This document shows positions 1 to 6,997 of a DNA stretch of 10,499 bases, piece by piece; the first letter of the stretch is position 1; each line of letters begins with the position of its first letter. Under the pieces are notes generated by a model. The model was not told the DNA's origin. It worked only from the letters and a program-made list of their open reading frames with translations, and searched no databases. Source of the stretch: Ignavibacteria bacterium UBA6688 (GTDB taxonomy: Bacteria; Bacteroidota; Ignavibacteria; UBA10030). A program made the position numbers and the translations under genes. Location: assembly GCA_002454845.1 (NCBI GenBank), contig DKJQ01000061.1:1-10499 (forward strand). Reading direction: 5' to 3'.

Positions 1-217
1 GTGACTCCGACGATTCGTGGAGGTTAGTGAAGATTTGTGGGTTGGTCATTCACCCACGCGGAGCAATTACAAGAAAAGAAGAAAAAATGATGTCAGTAGA
101 GTGATTGGGAAGAATGGGGGGTGGGGGAGGATAGAAATCAAGGCCTCAGGCAGTTCTCACATCTGATATTCATGGAAGGGGGGGGATTTGCGGCTTCGGT
201 TCAAGGGAAAAGGAGAC
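1..217. other. Gene-free left edge with G-tracts and a degenerate repeat
   Basis: No convincing coding region is visible on either strand in this stretch, which lies downstream of the acetyltransferase gene. Positions 12-41 resemble the GATTCGTG-type repeat seen as an inverted repeat at 1195-1274: the unit GATTCGTGG is followed by GTGAAGATTTGTGGG. Purine-rich DNA follows, with G-runs near 108-130 and an eight-G run near 178-185. I see no clear stem-loop with a U-tract after the acetyltransferase stop, so where that transcript ends is not evident. Confidence 0.5.
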
Positions 218-703
218 TCAGTCACGGCCGGCGAGTTTCCGAAAAACTTCCGGCTTCATGCTGTAGTCCACCCAATCATGATTCGGCTCTGCGCCGAGCC
301 GTTCGTAGAACCGCATACTGTCCTTGTTCCAGGGGGCTACCTCCCATTTGATCACGCCGCAATCGTTCGCGACCGCCTCCCTCGCAACGGCCTCCATCAG
401 CGCTTCACCGACCCGAAGATTGCGGGCCTCCGGAGCCACGAAGAGTTCCTTTATATAGAGAGTCGGTTTGGCGATCGCCGTGTACGGGATGAAGTAGTAC
501 ACGAGCATCCCGACGATCTTTCGCGTTTCAGGATCTTCAGCGACGAAGCAAAAGAAGCTGGGCGGGTTCCGTCGAAAGCCGTGGTCGAGGATCACCTCTT
601 CCGTAATAGAAAAAACATCGATGTAGTGCTCGAACTTGGCAAGTCCCCGCATCAGGGGGAGAAGTTGAGGGATGTCTTCTTCCCGTGCTATCCGGATCGT
701 CAT
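218..703 (-). CDS. GNAT N-acetyltransferase, spermidine/spermine acetyltransferase-like
   Basis: This is a 161-residue GCN5-related N-acetyltransferase, which transfers an acetyl group from acetyl-CoA to an amine. The whole protein is one GNAT fold. Residues 1-20 (MTIRIAREEDIPQLLPLMRG) form the usual first strand and helix. Residues 82-102 (from LYIKELFV) are motif A, the acetyl-CoA pyrophosphate loop. Residues 117-139 contain the W-x-V-x-x-WN and FYERLGA signatures typical of the SSAT branch that acetylates polyamines or thialysine-like amines. Length is normal for that branch. One oddity is that the loop reads RNLRVG, with Arg97 where Gly is usual in R-G-x-G-x-G. The ATG start overlaps the stop of the upstream membrane-protein gene by 4 nt (ATGA), so the two are probably translationally coupled. 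The true substrate cannot be told from sequence; a polyamine or a related amine is the best guess. Confidence 0.88.
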   Translation of the reverse strand: MTIRIAREEDIPQLLPLMRGLAKFEHYIDVFSITEEVILDHGFRRNPPSFFCFVAEDPETRKIVGMLVYYFIPYTAIAKPTLYIKELFVAPEARNLRVGEALMEAVAREAVANDCGVIKWEVAPWNKDSMRFYERLGAEPNHDWVDYSMKPEVFRKLAGRD

Positions 704-1152
704 GAGGGCTTTGATTCGCTTGGATCTTCAGCAGGATATCCGAGGAACTGCAAACGGAACTGGGAACTGCCGAGCATCAGCACACAGCCCATGGCAATAT
801 AGAACGGAGAAAGATACAGTTTGGGGATGGGGGATTGCCGCAGGAGAAAGCCGAGCGAGATCATGAGCACGATCATCACATATCCTCGGGGGGCAAGGAA
901 CGAAGTCAAGGGACTTCGCTCGGGGAGTTTGTGAATTCTCAGGACACTCTGTTTTGCGATCCCTCGGAATCCGGAAAAGTACCCCAGAATCCCGAGCGAG
1001 ATCCCAGCTGTTCCCAAAAAGATGGGTGCGGGTCCTTGAGCCACCAGCAACCAACCCATTCCCCGCACGAGAAGGAACACACCGATGATGCCCCAGAAAG
1101 ATCCGGCAACGATGAAGAGCCACTTTTTCCGAACGATCGGGAGAAAGTTCAT
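700..1152 (-). CDS. Small four-span membrane protein of unknown function
   Basis: This is a 150-residue hydrophobic protein that I do not assign to a named family. Four membrane spans are visible, at about residues 11-30, 40-60, 90-105 and 112-131. A polar basic loop at about 62-82 contains KLPERSP, and the C-terminus is short and hydrophilic (from PAEDPSES). There is no signal-peptide cleavage motif or recognisable catalytic motif. I chose the ATG at 1152. An in-frame TTG at 1161 would add three residues, but neither start has a good Shine-Dalgarno sequence. The stop overlaps the GNAT start by 4 nt, which marks a two-gene operon. The upstream inverted repeat with a U-tract (1185-1274) suggests the pair is separated from the lyase gene and would need its own promoter, which I could not identify with confidence. 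It could be a conserved hypothetical of the Bacteroidota/Ignavibacteriota type, but that is only an impression. Confidence 0.75.
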   Translation of the reverse strand: MNFLPIVRKKWLFIVAGSFWGIIGVFLLVRGMGWLLVAQGPAPIFLGTAGISLGILGYFSGFRGIAKQSVLRIHKLPERSPLTSFLAPRGYVMIVLMISLGFLLRQSPIPKLYLSPFYIAMGCVLMLGSSQFRLQFLGYPAEDPSESKPS

Positions 1153-1184
1153 AGGCAACAACGTCGCAGTCCAAAAAGAGGTTC

Positions 1185-1274
1185 AAAAAAATCTTCCCAC
1201 GAATCTTCGCGAATCTTCACTAAAAACAATTTAGCCGGATATCCATTCGTGTAGATTCGTGAGGATTCGTGGGA
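1185..1274 (-). terminator. Long inverted repeat with U-tract, probable terminator of the lyase gene
   Basis: Two 26-nt arms, 1195-1220 and 1249-1274, are reverse complements with only three mismatches. Each arm is built from the unit GATTCGTG in tandem, and the outer edges read TCCCACGAATC and GATTCGTGGGA. The 28-nt centre contains the palindrome GGATATCC. On the minus strand the stem is followed after three bases by seven T residues (plus-strand A-run 1185-1191). That is the arrangement of an intrinsic terminator about 20 nt past the lyase stop codon. The arms look like a dispersed repeat family rather than an ordinary GC-rich terminator, so the element may be a repeat that also serves as a terminator. 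Confidence 0.65.
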
Positions 1275-1294
1275 GAACGACAAGGAGCTTGGAT

Positions 1295-4200
1295 TCATCT
1301 TCGCGGCCCGAAGATCAACGCGCCCATGGATCCCAGGTCCCACCATGTCTGGTTGGAGGTAAAGCCGGCCCAGAGGTGGACGTTTTTCCTGTAGGTCGAT
1401 CCGTCGTTCTCGTTGATCGCCACATCGAACCCGATCTTCATGCCGGGTTGGGGCTTCAACAAGTTGAGGCTTGCGAGGGGATAGCGGCAGATGATGGTGT
1501 ATCCTTTTTCTGTCTTTTGAAAGTACGTCTCCGCATTCTGCACGAGGAGCGGTTTTGGCAAGGTCGGTCCGCCTGCGCCGTGGCCGCGCCAGAGTTCCTG
1601 CGGCAGTTCAGTCTTCCGGTACTCCGGCATCGAGAGATGACGGAAGAGTCCGGGGGTTGGCGGATCGGTTCCCTGGTCCGCCGTGGTGCGCGTATCGATC
1701 ACCACCTCCATGCAATCCGTGTCCCATGCATAGCTCATCCTCGGGTACTCCCAGGTGGTGATAACCGTTTGGTCCGAAACGTCGGCACCCACATACAGGA
1801 ACTGATCGTCGTACATCGCATAGATTCTTGCCGACAGATCTGAGGGACCATTCCAGGGCTGGTTACCGAGCAGGAGCTTATGGGCTTGTGTCGGTTTGTC
1901 GATGGCCATGGGGTTCTCCATGATCCAGCCGCGCCAGGTTCCGTCCAGCGATGGCGGCGTGGCAGCAAAATGGGCGATCCCGGCATAGAGGTCCTGTTCG
2001 AATTCGAGACTATACTGCCCGCTCTCCATTGATAACCGCGCGGGATAATACTGGTTGTCTGGATTGTATCCGTCAAGCTGAACGGGGATGGAGATGTTCC
2101 TTGTCTCAAGGGGTTGCAGTGCTACTTCGTTCCTGGTCGGCCCTGTTGCCTTCCACGATTCATGAAGTCCGAGCTGGGCCGTCACGTTCTGGCTCTCGCG
2201 TGTGTGATTAGTCAGCGTGACGTCAAGCCGCGCCTGGCCTCCATTCGACAGCGTGAGCTCGCCCGTCACGGGTTGGGTCACGCGGAGCGCCTTTTGTATC
2301 TCCACTGACCCGAACCGGATCGTTGCCAGATAGGTGACCGGCGGCGCATCATTGGGGATTTCCAGGTTGATCGTAAACACGGACGCCCGCCCGATCGGCA
2401 CGCGGTGTGATTCGGACGTTCGCCCCTCGATCCAGTCGGCATCGGTGCGATGCCGGGCCGGCATGGTTGTCCGCCGGATCGTCCCTTTGTTCAGCGGGAG
2501 CAGATTGACCACGCCTCCCCACCAGGTCAACTGGCTGTTGACCCGTTCCTTCCAGTCAGGGGAGAGGCTGACGGAGACGTTCCCATCGATGGCATTCGGT
2601 GTGAGGTTCCAGACGTGGACCGTCAGTGGGTTCGAACGCCCGACGTACAGAACGCTGTCTCCCGGAGCGACCAGTTCGAGGGACACGTTTCCGGTTCGTT
2701 GAAGGATGGCGTACTCACCCTCCCGGCGCGCGGAGGCGGGGGCCCCGTTGACTTCAAAGGATGAGATGCCAGGGGCAAGGATGCGGATCCGGTTGTACTG
2801 ATCCGGGGCCCGGACGGCAAGAGTCTGGCCGCTCCATCGACACTCAATCTCGGCAAGGGGGAAGTCGGAACTGATGATCACCCGTGACCCGTCCCGCACT
2901 TCCTTTATCCCGAATCCCGAAAATGTCCTCACGGCGTTTCCTTCCTTTTTCATCACCCAATATTCGGAACGGGGGATATCGGCAAACAAAATATCCACGC
3001 CGTCGGTTCGCTGGACGACATAGGTGTCCTGCGAGCGGCGGGTGTATTCAAGCACCGCCGGCGTCCGGTCGTACGCGTGCATCAGGTGCGCAAAGCGGGT
3101 CGAGTTGGTACTTCGCCGGCTGATGATCATCGGCATCGGTTTCGGGTCCGTTACCATCTGTTTGTAGAATCCTCCGATGCGGGGAGCTATGGATTGGAAG
3201 ACCCGCGTGTCTTTCTCGCCGATGGACTTGACCATGAAGTGCTGATTCCCTTCGGTGAACACGCCGGTCCACCCGTTCTCGGTGACTCCGGAATGGATTT
3301 CCTTGAGCTGATCGTACCCAGCAATGCCGGGCTCGTGTCCGAAGAGGTCGCGCGGCTCGGGCTTTAGCGTCAGTCCGCTCAGTGAGAGCGCGCCAAAGCT
3401 CTGGAGTGGCCAGTCGATGGTCCGCGTGTCCGGTGAGACGAAGTCAATGAGGTCTAGGAAATAGTCCCCTACCTGCAGAACGGTTCGGGTGATCTTTGAA
3501 CCGGGATACGCTGTCGTGGATGCGCCGGAACTGACCTGCAACCCCGGAAGCGCACCGAAGAAAATACCGTATCCGTTGGTCCAGGTCTGGGTCGTTTGGT
3601 CCACGACCGGCGTATTGTGGGCGATTGACTGTCGGAACCAGAGTTGGAGGTTCGGATTGAAATACGATTCGTTCAGGGGATCCAGCAGCCAGTTGCGTCC
3701 CCCCGCGTAGTACCCGATCTGCAACCGGTCGGGGTGTCCATGTTCGCCCCCCATGATGCCATAGTCGAGATACAGGTACCGCCGGTCCTTGCCGGAGCCG
3801 TTGCGCAGAACACTGAACCCGTTCCCTTCGAGGTTTACGCTCGCCTCCGGAATGATGTCCATGGTTTCTTTTGGAAGTTCGGCGGCGATGTTGAACATCG
3901 TCACAGGCGCATCGGCTTCGCCCAACGCTGAAGTCTCACCGACGATCTGTTTTCCCCGCATCACATTGGTGAGATTGAGAAGCGCCAGATACTTCGGGTC
4001 TTTGTACACGGCATACCCGACCTCGTAGTAGGTCGCGTACTCGAGGATGTTCCCGCCGCCGCTATCCTTGCTGCGGGGAAATTCATAGTTGGGGAGGATC
4101 AAGTCGAAGGGCACATCGAACATCTTCTTCATCGTCCGTCCGGCAATTTCGAGGTTGTACAAGTCGAGTCCGTTATGCCGCGCCATCTCTGCAAGATGGA

Positions 4201-5086
4201 TCATGCCGCGCAAGGCCACAAAGTGGTACCCGGACCACTCCGCCCAGAACCCGCTCTCGGGAGTGGCGGAACCGAGTTGCCAGTAGAAGCCATATTTCCC
4301 CTTGAGCGCGAAGTCGACCAGTTCCTGGTCGCCGTAGAGAAACCCGACTGCGGCTGAGACGTTGTTGTACCAGAGCTGTCGGTTGGAGGCCGATTCCGGG
4401 AACTGTTGGGTGATCTTCGCGAGCGGGTAGAAGAAGTCGTTTTTCAGCTTGGCCCGGTCGTTCTCTGAAAATCCTTTGTAATTATAGAGGAGGTCGTACC
4501 CGTACGCCATGTCGGTTCCCCAGAACGATTCGGACAACGTCCCGAAGAAGACATGGGCCGGGCCAAGGATCGTGTTGGTGGTGGGATATTTCAGGTAGAG
4601 CTCCGCGAACTGCATCAGGATTTCTTTTCCAGCGCTTGCATAGCGCTCGTCATCGTACACATTGTACAGGATACCCATCCAGACCAGGCGGGAGGCGAGG
4701 AGGCGGTTATACCATCCCGCCCAGGCCATGTCGTACTTCTCGCCGCGGATGACTTCCGTGGTATCCCTCCGGCAACGGTGTTCGGACGGTCTGAATTCTT
4801 CGTACAGTAACTCGACATCATGGTTTGGACAACTGTACATTTTGTAGGCGTATACCTGTTTGATGGGGGAGACGAAGATTGGTCTCTTCTGAATGAACCG
4901 GTCGACGTCCCGCTTGTGCGCCTCCATAATGCCCCGGTACCAACCGTGTTCCTTGACCCATTGTTGCGCGCGTTCGATATCCGCCCTGTCAGCGATAAGT
5001 CGGGGATGGGACAGTTGGGAAAAAGCGGAGGTGGTGATGGTAAGAAGAAGGAGAGCCAATCCGGCTCTGCGAAACATCCTGGTCAT
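1295..5086 (-). CDS. Exported multidomain heparinase II/III-like (alginate-lyase-like) protein with CBM9-like C-terminus
   Basis: This 1263-residue protein probably cleaves an acidic polysaccharide by beta-elimination outside the cytoplasm. A signal peptide is clear: basic MTRMFRRAG, a hydrophobic core, and likely cleavage after AFS (residue 23). Residues of about 25-400 resemble the alpha/alpha-toroid of heparinase II/III and alginate lyases, including SNRQLWYNN (234-242) and EWSGYH (283-288). Residues of about 420-650 match the heparinase II/III beta-sandwich, with GGEHGHPDRLQIGYY (446-460), WLLDP, and SIAHNTPVVDQ (487-497). Residues of about 800-1035 look like Ig/NEW3-type beta domains. 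Residues of about 1040-1263 resemble a CBM9-type domain (LDGTWRGW, then ARIYAMYDDQFLYVGADVSD). The ATG has AAAGGA six bases upstream. The gene lies 50 bp after a 46-codon membrane protein and downstream of a symporter and a PhyH enzyme, so a glycan-use role is likely. The substrate is unknown. The toroid motif lacks the histidine often found there, so catalysis is not certain. Confidence 0.85.
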   Translation of the reverse strand: MTRMFRRAGLALLLLTITTSAFSQLSHPRLIADRADIERAQQWVKEHGWYRGIMEAHKRDVDRFIQKRPIFVSPIKQVYAYKMYSCPNHDVELLYEEFRPSEHRCRRDTTEVIRGEKYDMAWAGWYNRLLASRLVWMGILYNVYDDERYASAGKEILMQFAELYLKYPTTNTILGPAHVFFGTLSESFWGTDMAYGYDLLYNYKGFSENDRAKLKNDFFYPLAKITQQFPESASNRQLWYNNVSAAVGFLYGDQELVDFALKGKYGFYWQLGSATPESGFWAEWSGYHFVALRGMIHLAEMARHNGLDLYNLEIAGRTMKKMFDVPFDLILPNYEFPRSKDSGGGNILEYATYYEVGYAVYKDPKYLALLNLTNVMRGKQIVGETSALGEADAPVTMFNIAAELPKETMDIIPEASVNLEGNGFSVLRNGSGKDRRYLYLDYGIMGGEHGHPDRLQIGYYAGGRNWLLDPLNESYFNPNLQLWFRQSIAHNTPVVDQTTQTWTNGYGIFFGALPGLQVSSGASTTAYPGSKITRTVLQVGDYFLDLIDFVSPDTRTIDWPLQSFGALSLSGLTLKPEPRDLFGHEPGIAGYDQLKEIHSGVTENGWTGVFTEGNQHFMVKSIGEKDTRVFQSIAPRIGGFYKQMVTDPKPMPMIISRRSTNSTRFAHLMHAYDRTPAVLEYTRRSQDTYVVQRTDGVDILFADIPRSEYWVMKKEGNAVRTFSGFGIKEVRDGSRVIISSDFPLAEIECRWSGQTLAVRAPDQYNRIRILAPGISSFEVNGAPASARREGEYAILQRTGNVSLELVAPGDSVLYVGRSNPLTVHVWNLTPNAIDGNVSVSLSPDWKERVNSQLTWWGGVVNLLPLNKGTIRRTTMPARHRTDADWIEGRTSESHRVPIGRASVFTINLEIPNDAPPVTYLATIRFGSVEIQKALRVTQPVTGELTLSNGGQARLDVTLTNHTRESQNVTAQLGLHESWKATGPTRNEVALQPLETRNISIPVQLDGYNPDNQYYPARLSMESGQYSLEFEQDLYAGIAHFAATPPSLDGTWRGWIMENPMAIDKPTQAHKLLLGNQPWNGPSDLSARIYAMYDDQFLYVGADVSDQTVITTWEYPRMSYAWDTDCMEVVIDTRTTADQGTDPPTPGLFRHLSMPEYRKTELPQELWRGHGAGGPTLPKPLLVQNAETYFQKTEKGYTIICRYPLASLNLLKPQPGMKIGFDVAINENDGSTYRKNVHLWAGFTSNQTWWDLGSMGALIFGPRR

Positions 5087-5136
5087 GAGAGTCCTTTCTT
5101 GATCGATGTGCGGCGAATGCTATGTCCTCTCTCCCG

Positions 5137-5277
5137 CTACTCCGGCCCCTTCGCGAGGTCATTCAGAAGGCTCTTCACCTCCGCAAAGCCTTTGACGATA
5201 ACGTTTCCGGCGATGAAAGCGAAGCCGAGCGTCCCGAGTCCAAGTGCCACCAGCCAAATAATTGCCCAGAAGTCCAT
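5137..5277 (-). CDS. 46-residue single-span membrane protein
   Basis: This short open reading frame starts MDFWAIIWLVALGLG and ends DLAKGPE. It has one hydrophobic span at about residues 3-25, then a hydrophilic, probably amphipathic helix (about 29-43, with K, E and D spaced among hydrophobic residues). Its ATG is preceded by AAAGGAG four to five bases upstream, one of the best ribosome binding sites in the window, and this is the main argument that it is translated. It lies between the symporter stop (180 bp upstream) and the lyase start (50 bp downstream), all on one strand. I do not recognise the family. By analogy with small single-span proteins encoded beside solute symporters, it could be an accessory subunit of the neighbouring transporter. 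That role is inference; it could equally be an independent membrane micropeptide. Confidence 0.65.
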   Translation of the reverse strand: MDFWAIIWLVALGLGTLGFAFIAGNVIVKGFAEVKSLLNDLAKGPE

Positions 5278-5317
5278 CGATGCTCCTTTCAAACTCCATG
5301 CTCAGCATAAACAATTG

Positions 5318-5456
5318 CCCACGAACTACGCGAAAAACTCCAGGAGAGTTTTTCGTGGTCGATTTTTATTATGAGAGCGAAGTCCGGTTTCAAAAGATGT
5401 TCTTTCGTGTGTTGAGCGCCTGCCCCGACACTCTTATAGTCGGGGTGTTTCGTGGG
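5318..5456. repeat. Hairpin-rich spacer bracketed by CCCACGAA / TTCGTGGG
   Basis: This 139-bp spacer begins with CCCACGAA (5318-5325) and ends with its exact reverse complement TTCGTGGG (5449-5456), two bases beyond the symporter stop codon. Inside are two perfect hairpins. One has 10-bp arms CGAAAAACTC / GAGTTTTTCG with a 5-nt loop (5331-5355), and the other has 7-bp arms CCCCGAC / GTCGGGG with a 9-nt loop (5423-5445). The same CCCACGAA edges bound the inverted repeat at 1195-1274. Neither hairpin is followed on the minus strand by a proper U-tract, so neither is a standard terminator. They may act as RNA processing or stability elements between symporter and downstream genes, or may be remains of a repeat element. 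Confidence 0.55.
5366..5393 (-). promoter_or_regulatory. Possible promoter for the 46-codon gene and the lyase gene
   Basis: On the minus strand TTGAAA (5388-5393) is followed after 16 bases by TAATAA (5366-5371), a moderate sigma70-like match. The predicted transcript would start near 5359, almost exactly at the base of the 5331-5355 hairpin, and would carry the small membrane gene and the lyase gene. If the host uses a Bacteroidota-type -7/-33 promoter instead, this match would be fortuitous. Confidence 0.3.
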
Positions 5457-5457
5457 C

Positions 5458-6957
5458 TCAGACATTCTCTTCAAAACCTGCGACAGTGACCGCAGGATTA
5501 TTCTGTGTCGTGATCGAGCCTATTCCCATGCCGATGAAACCCAGGACGAAACTCATCAATCCACGCATGTTGGGTGAGAGGAGTTCACTGAAAAACCCCG
5601 CGTCGGTTATGCCGCGGGCCTGGAGAATGATATCTTCGGTTACGAAGGCGAGCGGGAGGAAGGCTCCGAAAGCAAATGCGAGGTACGCACCCGGCAGGCT
5701 TGCCCGCTTCCAGTACAGGCCGGCCACCAGAACGGGTAATCCCCCCGCGTAGTAGATCGTGGTGACATCCAACAGGTAGCGGAATGCGCTGTCTTTCAAC
5801 TCGTACCAAATGCCGAAGATGAGCATGAGAATTCCGATAATAAAAACGCAGATGCGCGTCAGCATGACTCTTCCAGGGCCTGAGATCTCCTTGCCCCGCA
5901 GCGGCGCGATCAGGTCCTGCACAATAATCCCGCTCCACGCAATCAGGTAGCTGTCGTCGGTCGACATCAGTGCGGCGAACATCCCCGCTGCAAGGAAACC
6001 GAGAATGCCAATGGGAAGGATCTCTGCGAGAAACTTCGGCATACCGGCCGTGGGGTCTCCCCCGGCCCCGAAATACAAGGCGGCTCCAATTCCCCAGAGG
6101 ATCGGGAAGAACGCCCTTCCGAGGAACATCACGCTGGTCGATTTGAAAATGCGCCGGTTCAACTCCGGCTTCTCGGAGGCGAGGATGCGCTGGGCAACCG
6201 GTTGCCAAAGAACGCACCCCGAAATGGCGAAGACAGCCCAGTACCCGATGAACGTCCAGCCATACTCCGGATGCGTGAAGGGGTTCATGGCCCCGGCTCC
6301 GTACAATTCCCCTGCTTTCTCAAAGATCCCGGTGAAGCCGTGATACTGAAGTACGAAAAAAGTTGCCACGAGCATCCCCACAGCGAGGATGACAAACTGA
6401 AGATAGTCGGTCAGGACGACGGAGACCATGCCGCCGAGAATCGTATAGGTCACAACGATCACCACGAGTACCGTCATTGTCATGTGGAGGGAATCGACCG
6501 GGATGTCGGTGAACTGGACGATGAAAACCGCCCCCAACTTAAGGAAGACGCCGAGGCTGAGCACCCCGGCGATTGTCAGGAGCGATGCCGCGAGGACTCG
6601 CACGCCGCGGGAATACCGTACCTGAAAATACTCCGTGATGGTGATGATCTCCAGTTGCCGGATCCGCTCCACGACAAACCCGGTCTGGCCGATCATGAAG
6701 TAGGCTGCCGCCCAGATCACGCCGATGATGAACGCCGCGAAACCAAAACGGTAGCCCTGCTCCGCGAAGTACATCATCGTGACCAGTCCGAGCTCGGTGG
6801 CGACCAGGGAAGCGACGCCAAGATTATAACGGATATGCCTCCCGGCCACCAGGAAATCGGCAATACTGGTGATCCGCTTCCGGGCCATCATCCCGATGGC
6901 GAATGCGAGAAGGACGTAGACGGCAACGATACTCCAGTCAAAAGTGGAAAATCTCAT
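5458..6957 (-). CDS. Sodium:solute symporter (SSS family)
   Basis: This 499-residue integral membrane protein takes up a small solute with Na+ across the inner membrane. About 13 hydrophobic segments are visible, starting with residues 8-24. Family hallmarks include RKRITSIADFLVAGR (27-40) after the first span and LGGMVSVVLTDYLQF (174-188), the conserved SSS signature. AAGMFAALMSTDDSYLIA (323-340) carries the Ser/Thr residues that form the Na2 sodium site in this fold. Length is normal. The solute cannot be read from sequence; sugars, uronates and carboxylates are all taken up by this family. The gene lies 40 bp after the PhyH-type dioxygenase on the same strand and ahead of the small membrane protein and the lyase, which favours a monosaccharide or uronate product as substrate. 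No clear Shine-Dalgarno precedes the ATG, but the N-terminus is typical of the family, so the start is likely right. Confidence 0.92.
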   Translation of the reverse strand: MRFSTFDWSIVAVYVLLAFAIGMMARKRITSIADFLVAGRHIRYNLGVASLVATELGLVTMMYFAEQGYRFGFAAFIIGVIWAAAYFMIGQTGFVVERIRQLEIITITEYFQVRYSRGVRVLAASLLTIAGVLSLGVFLKLGAVFIVQFTDIPVDSLHMTMTVLVVIVVTYTILGGMVSVVLTDYLQFVILAVGMLVATFFVLQYHGFTGIFEKAGELYGAGAMNPFTHPEYGWTFIGYWAVFAISGCVLWQPVAQRILASEKPELNRRIFKSTSVMFLGRAFFPILWGIGAALYFGAGGDPTAGMPKFLAEILPIGILGFLAAGMFAALMSTDDSYLIAWSGIIVQDLIAPLRGKEISGPGRVMLTRICVFIIGILMLIFGIWYELKDSAFRYLLDVTTIYYAGGLPVLVAGLYWKRASLPGAYLAFAFGAFLPLAFVTEDIILQARGITDAGFFSELLSPNMRGLMSFVLGFIGMGIGSITTQNNPAVTVAGFEENV

Positions 6958-6997
6958 GTGTCAATCGTTCGAATGAGGAAGGTGAGAATCTGATGGG

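Noticed and set aside
107..130. G-quadruplex
   Set aside because: The G-runs here are GGG, one long run and one further run, so four separable runs of three are not clearly present. Only G-richness is supported.
5423..5445. Classic terminator after the symporter
   Set aside because: The 7-bp GC stem is good, but no U-tract follows on the minus strand, so I describe it only as a hairpin within the spacer.
6202..6993. Plus-strand frame rich in His, Asp and Glu opposite the symporter
   Set aside because: The acidic/His composition is the expected complement of hydrophobic transmembrane codons; it is not a real gene.
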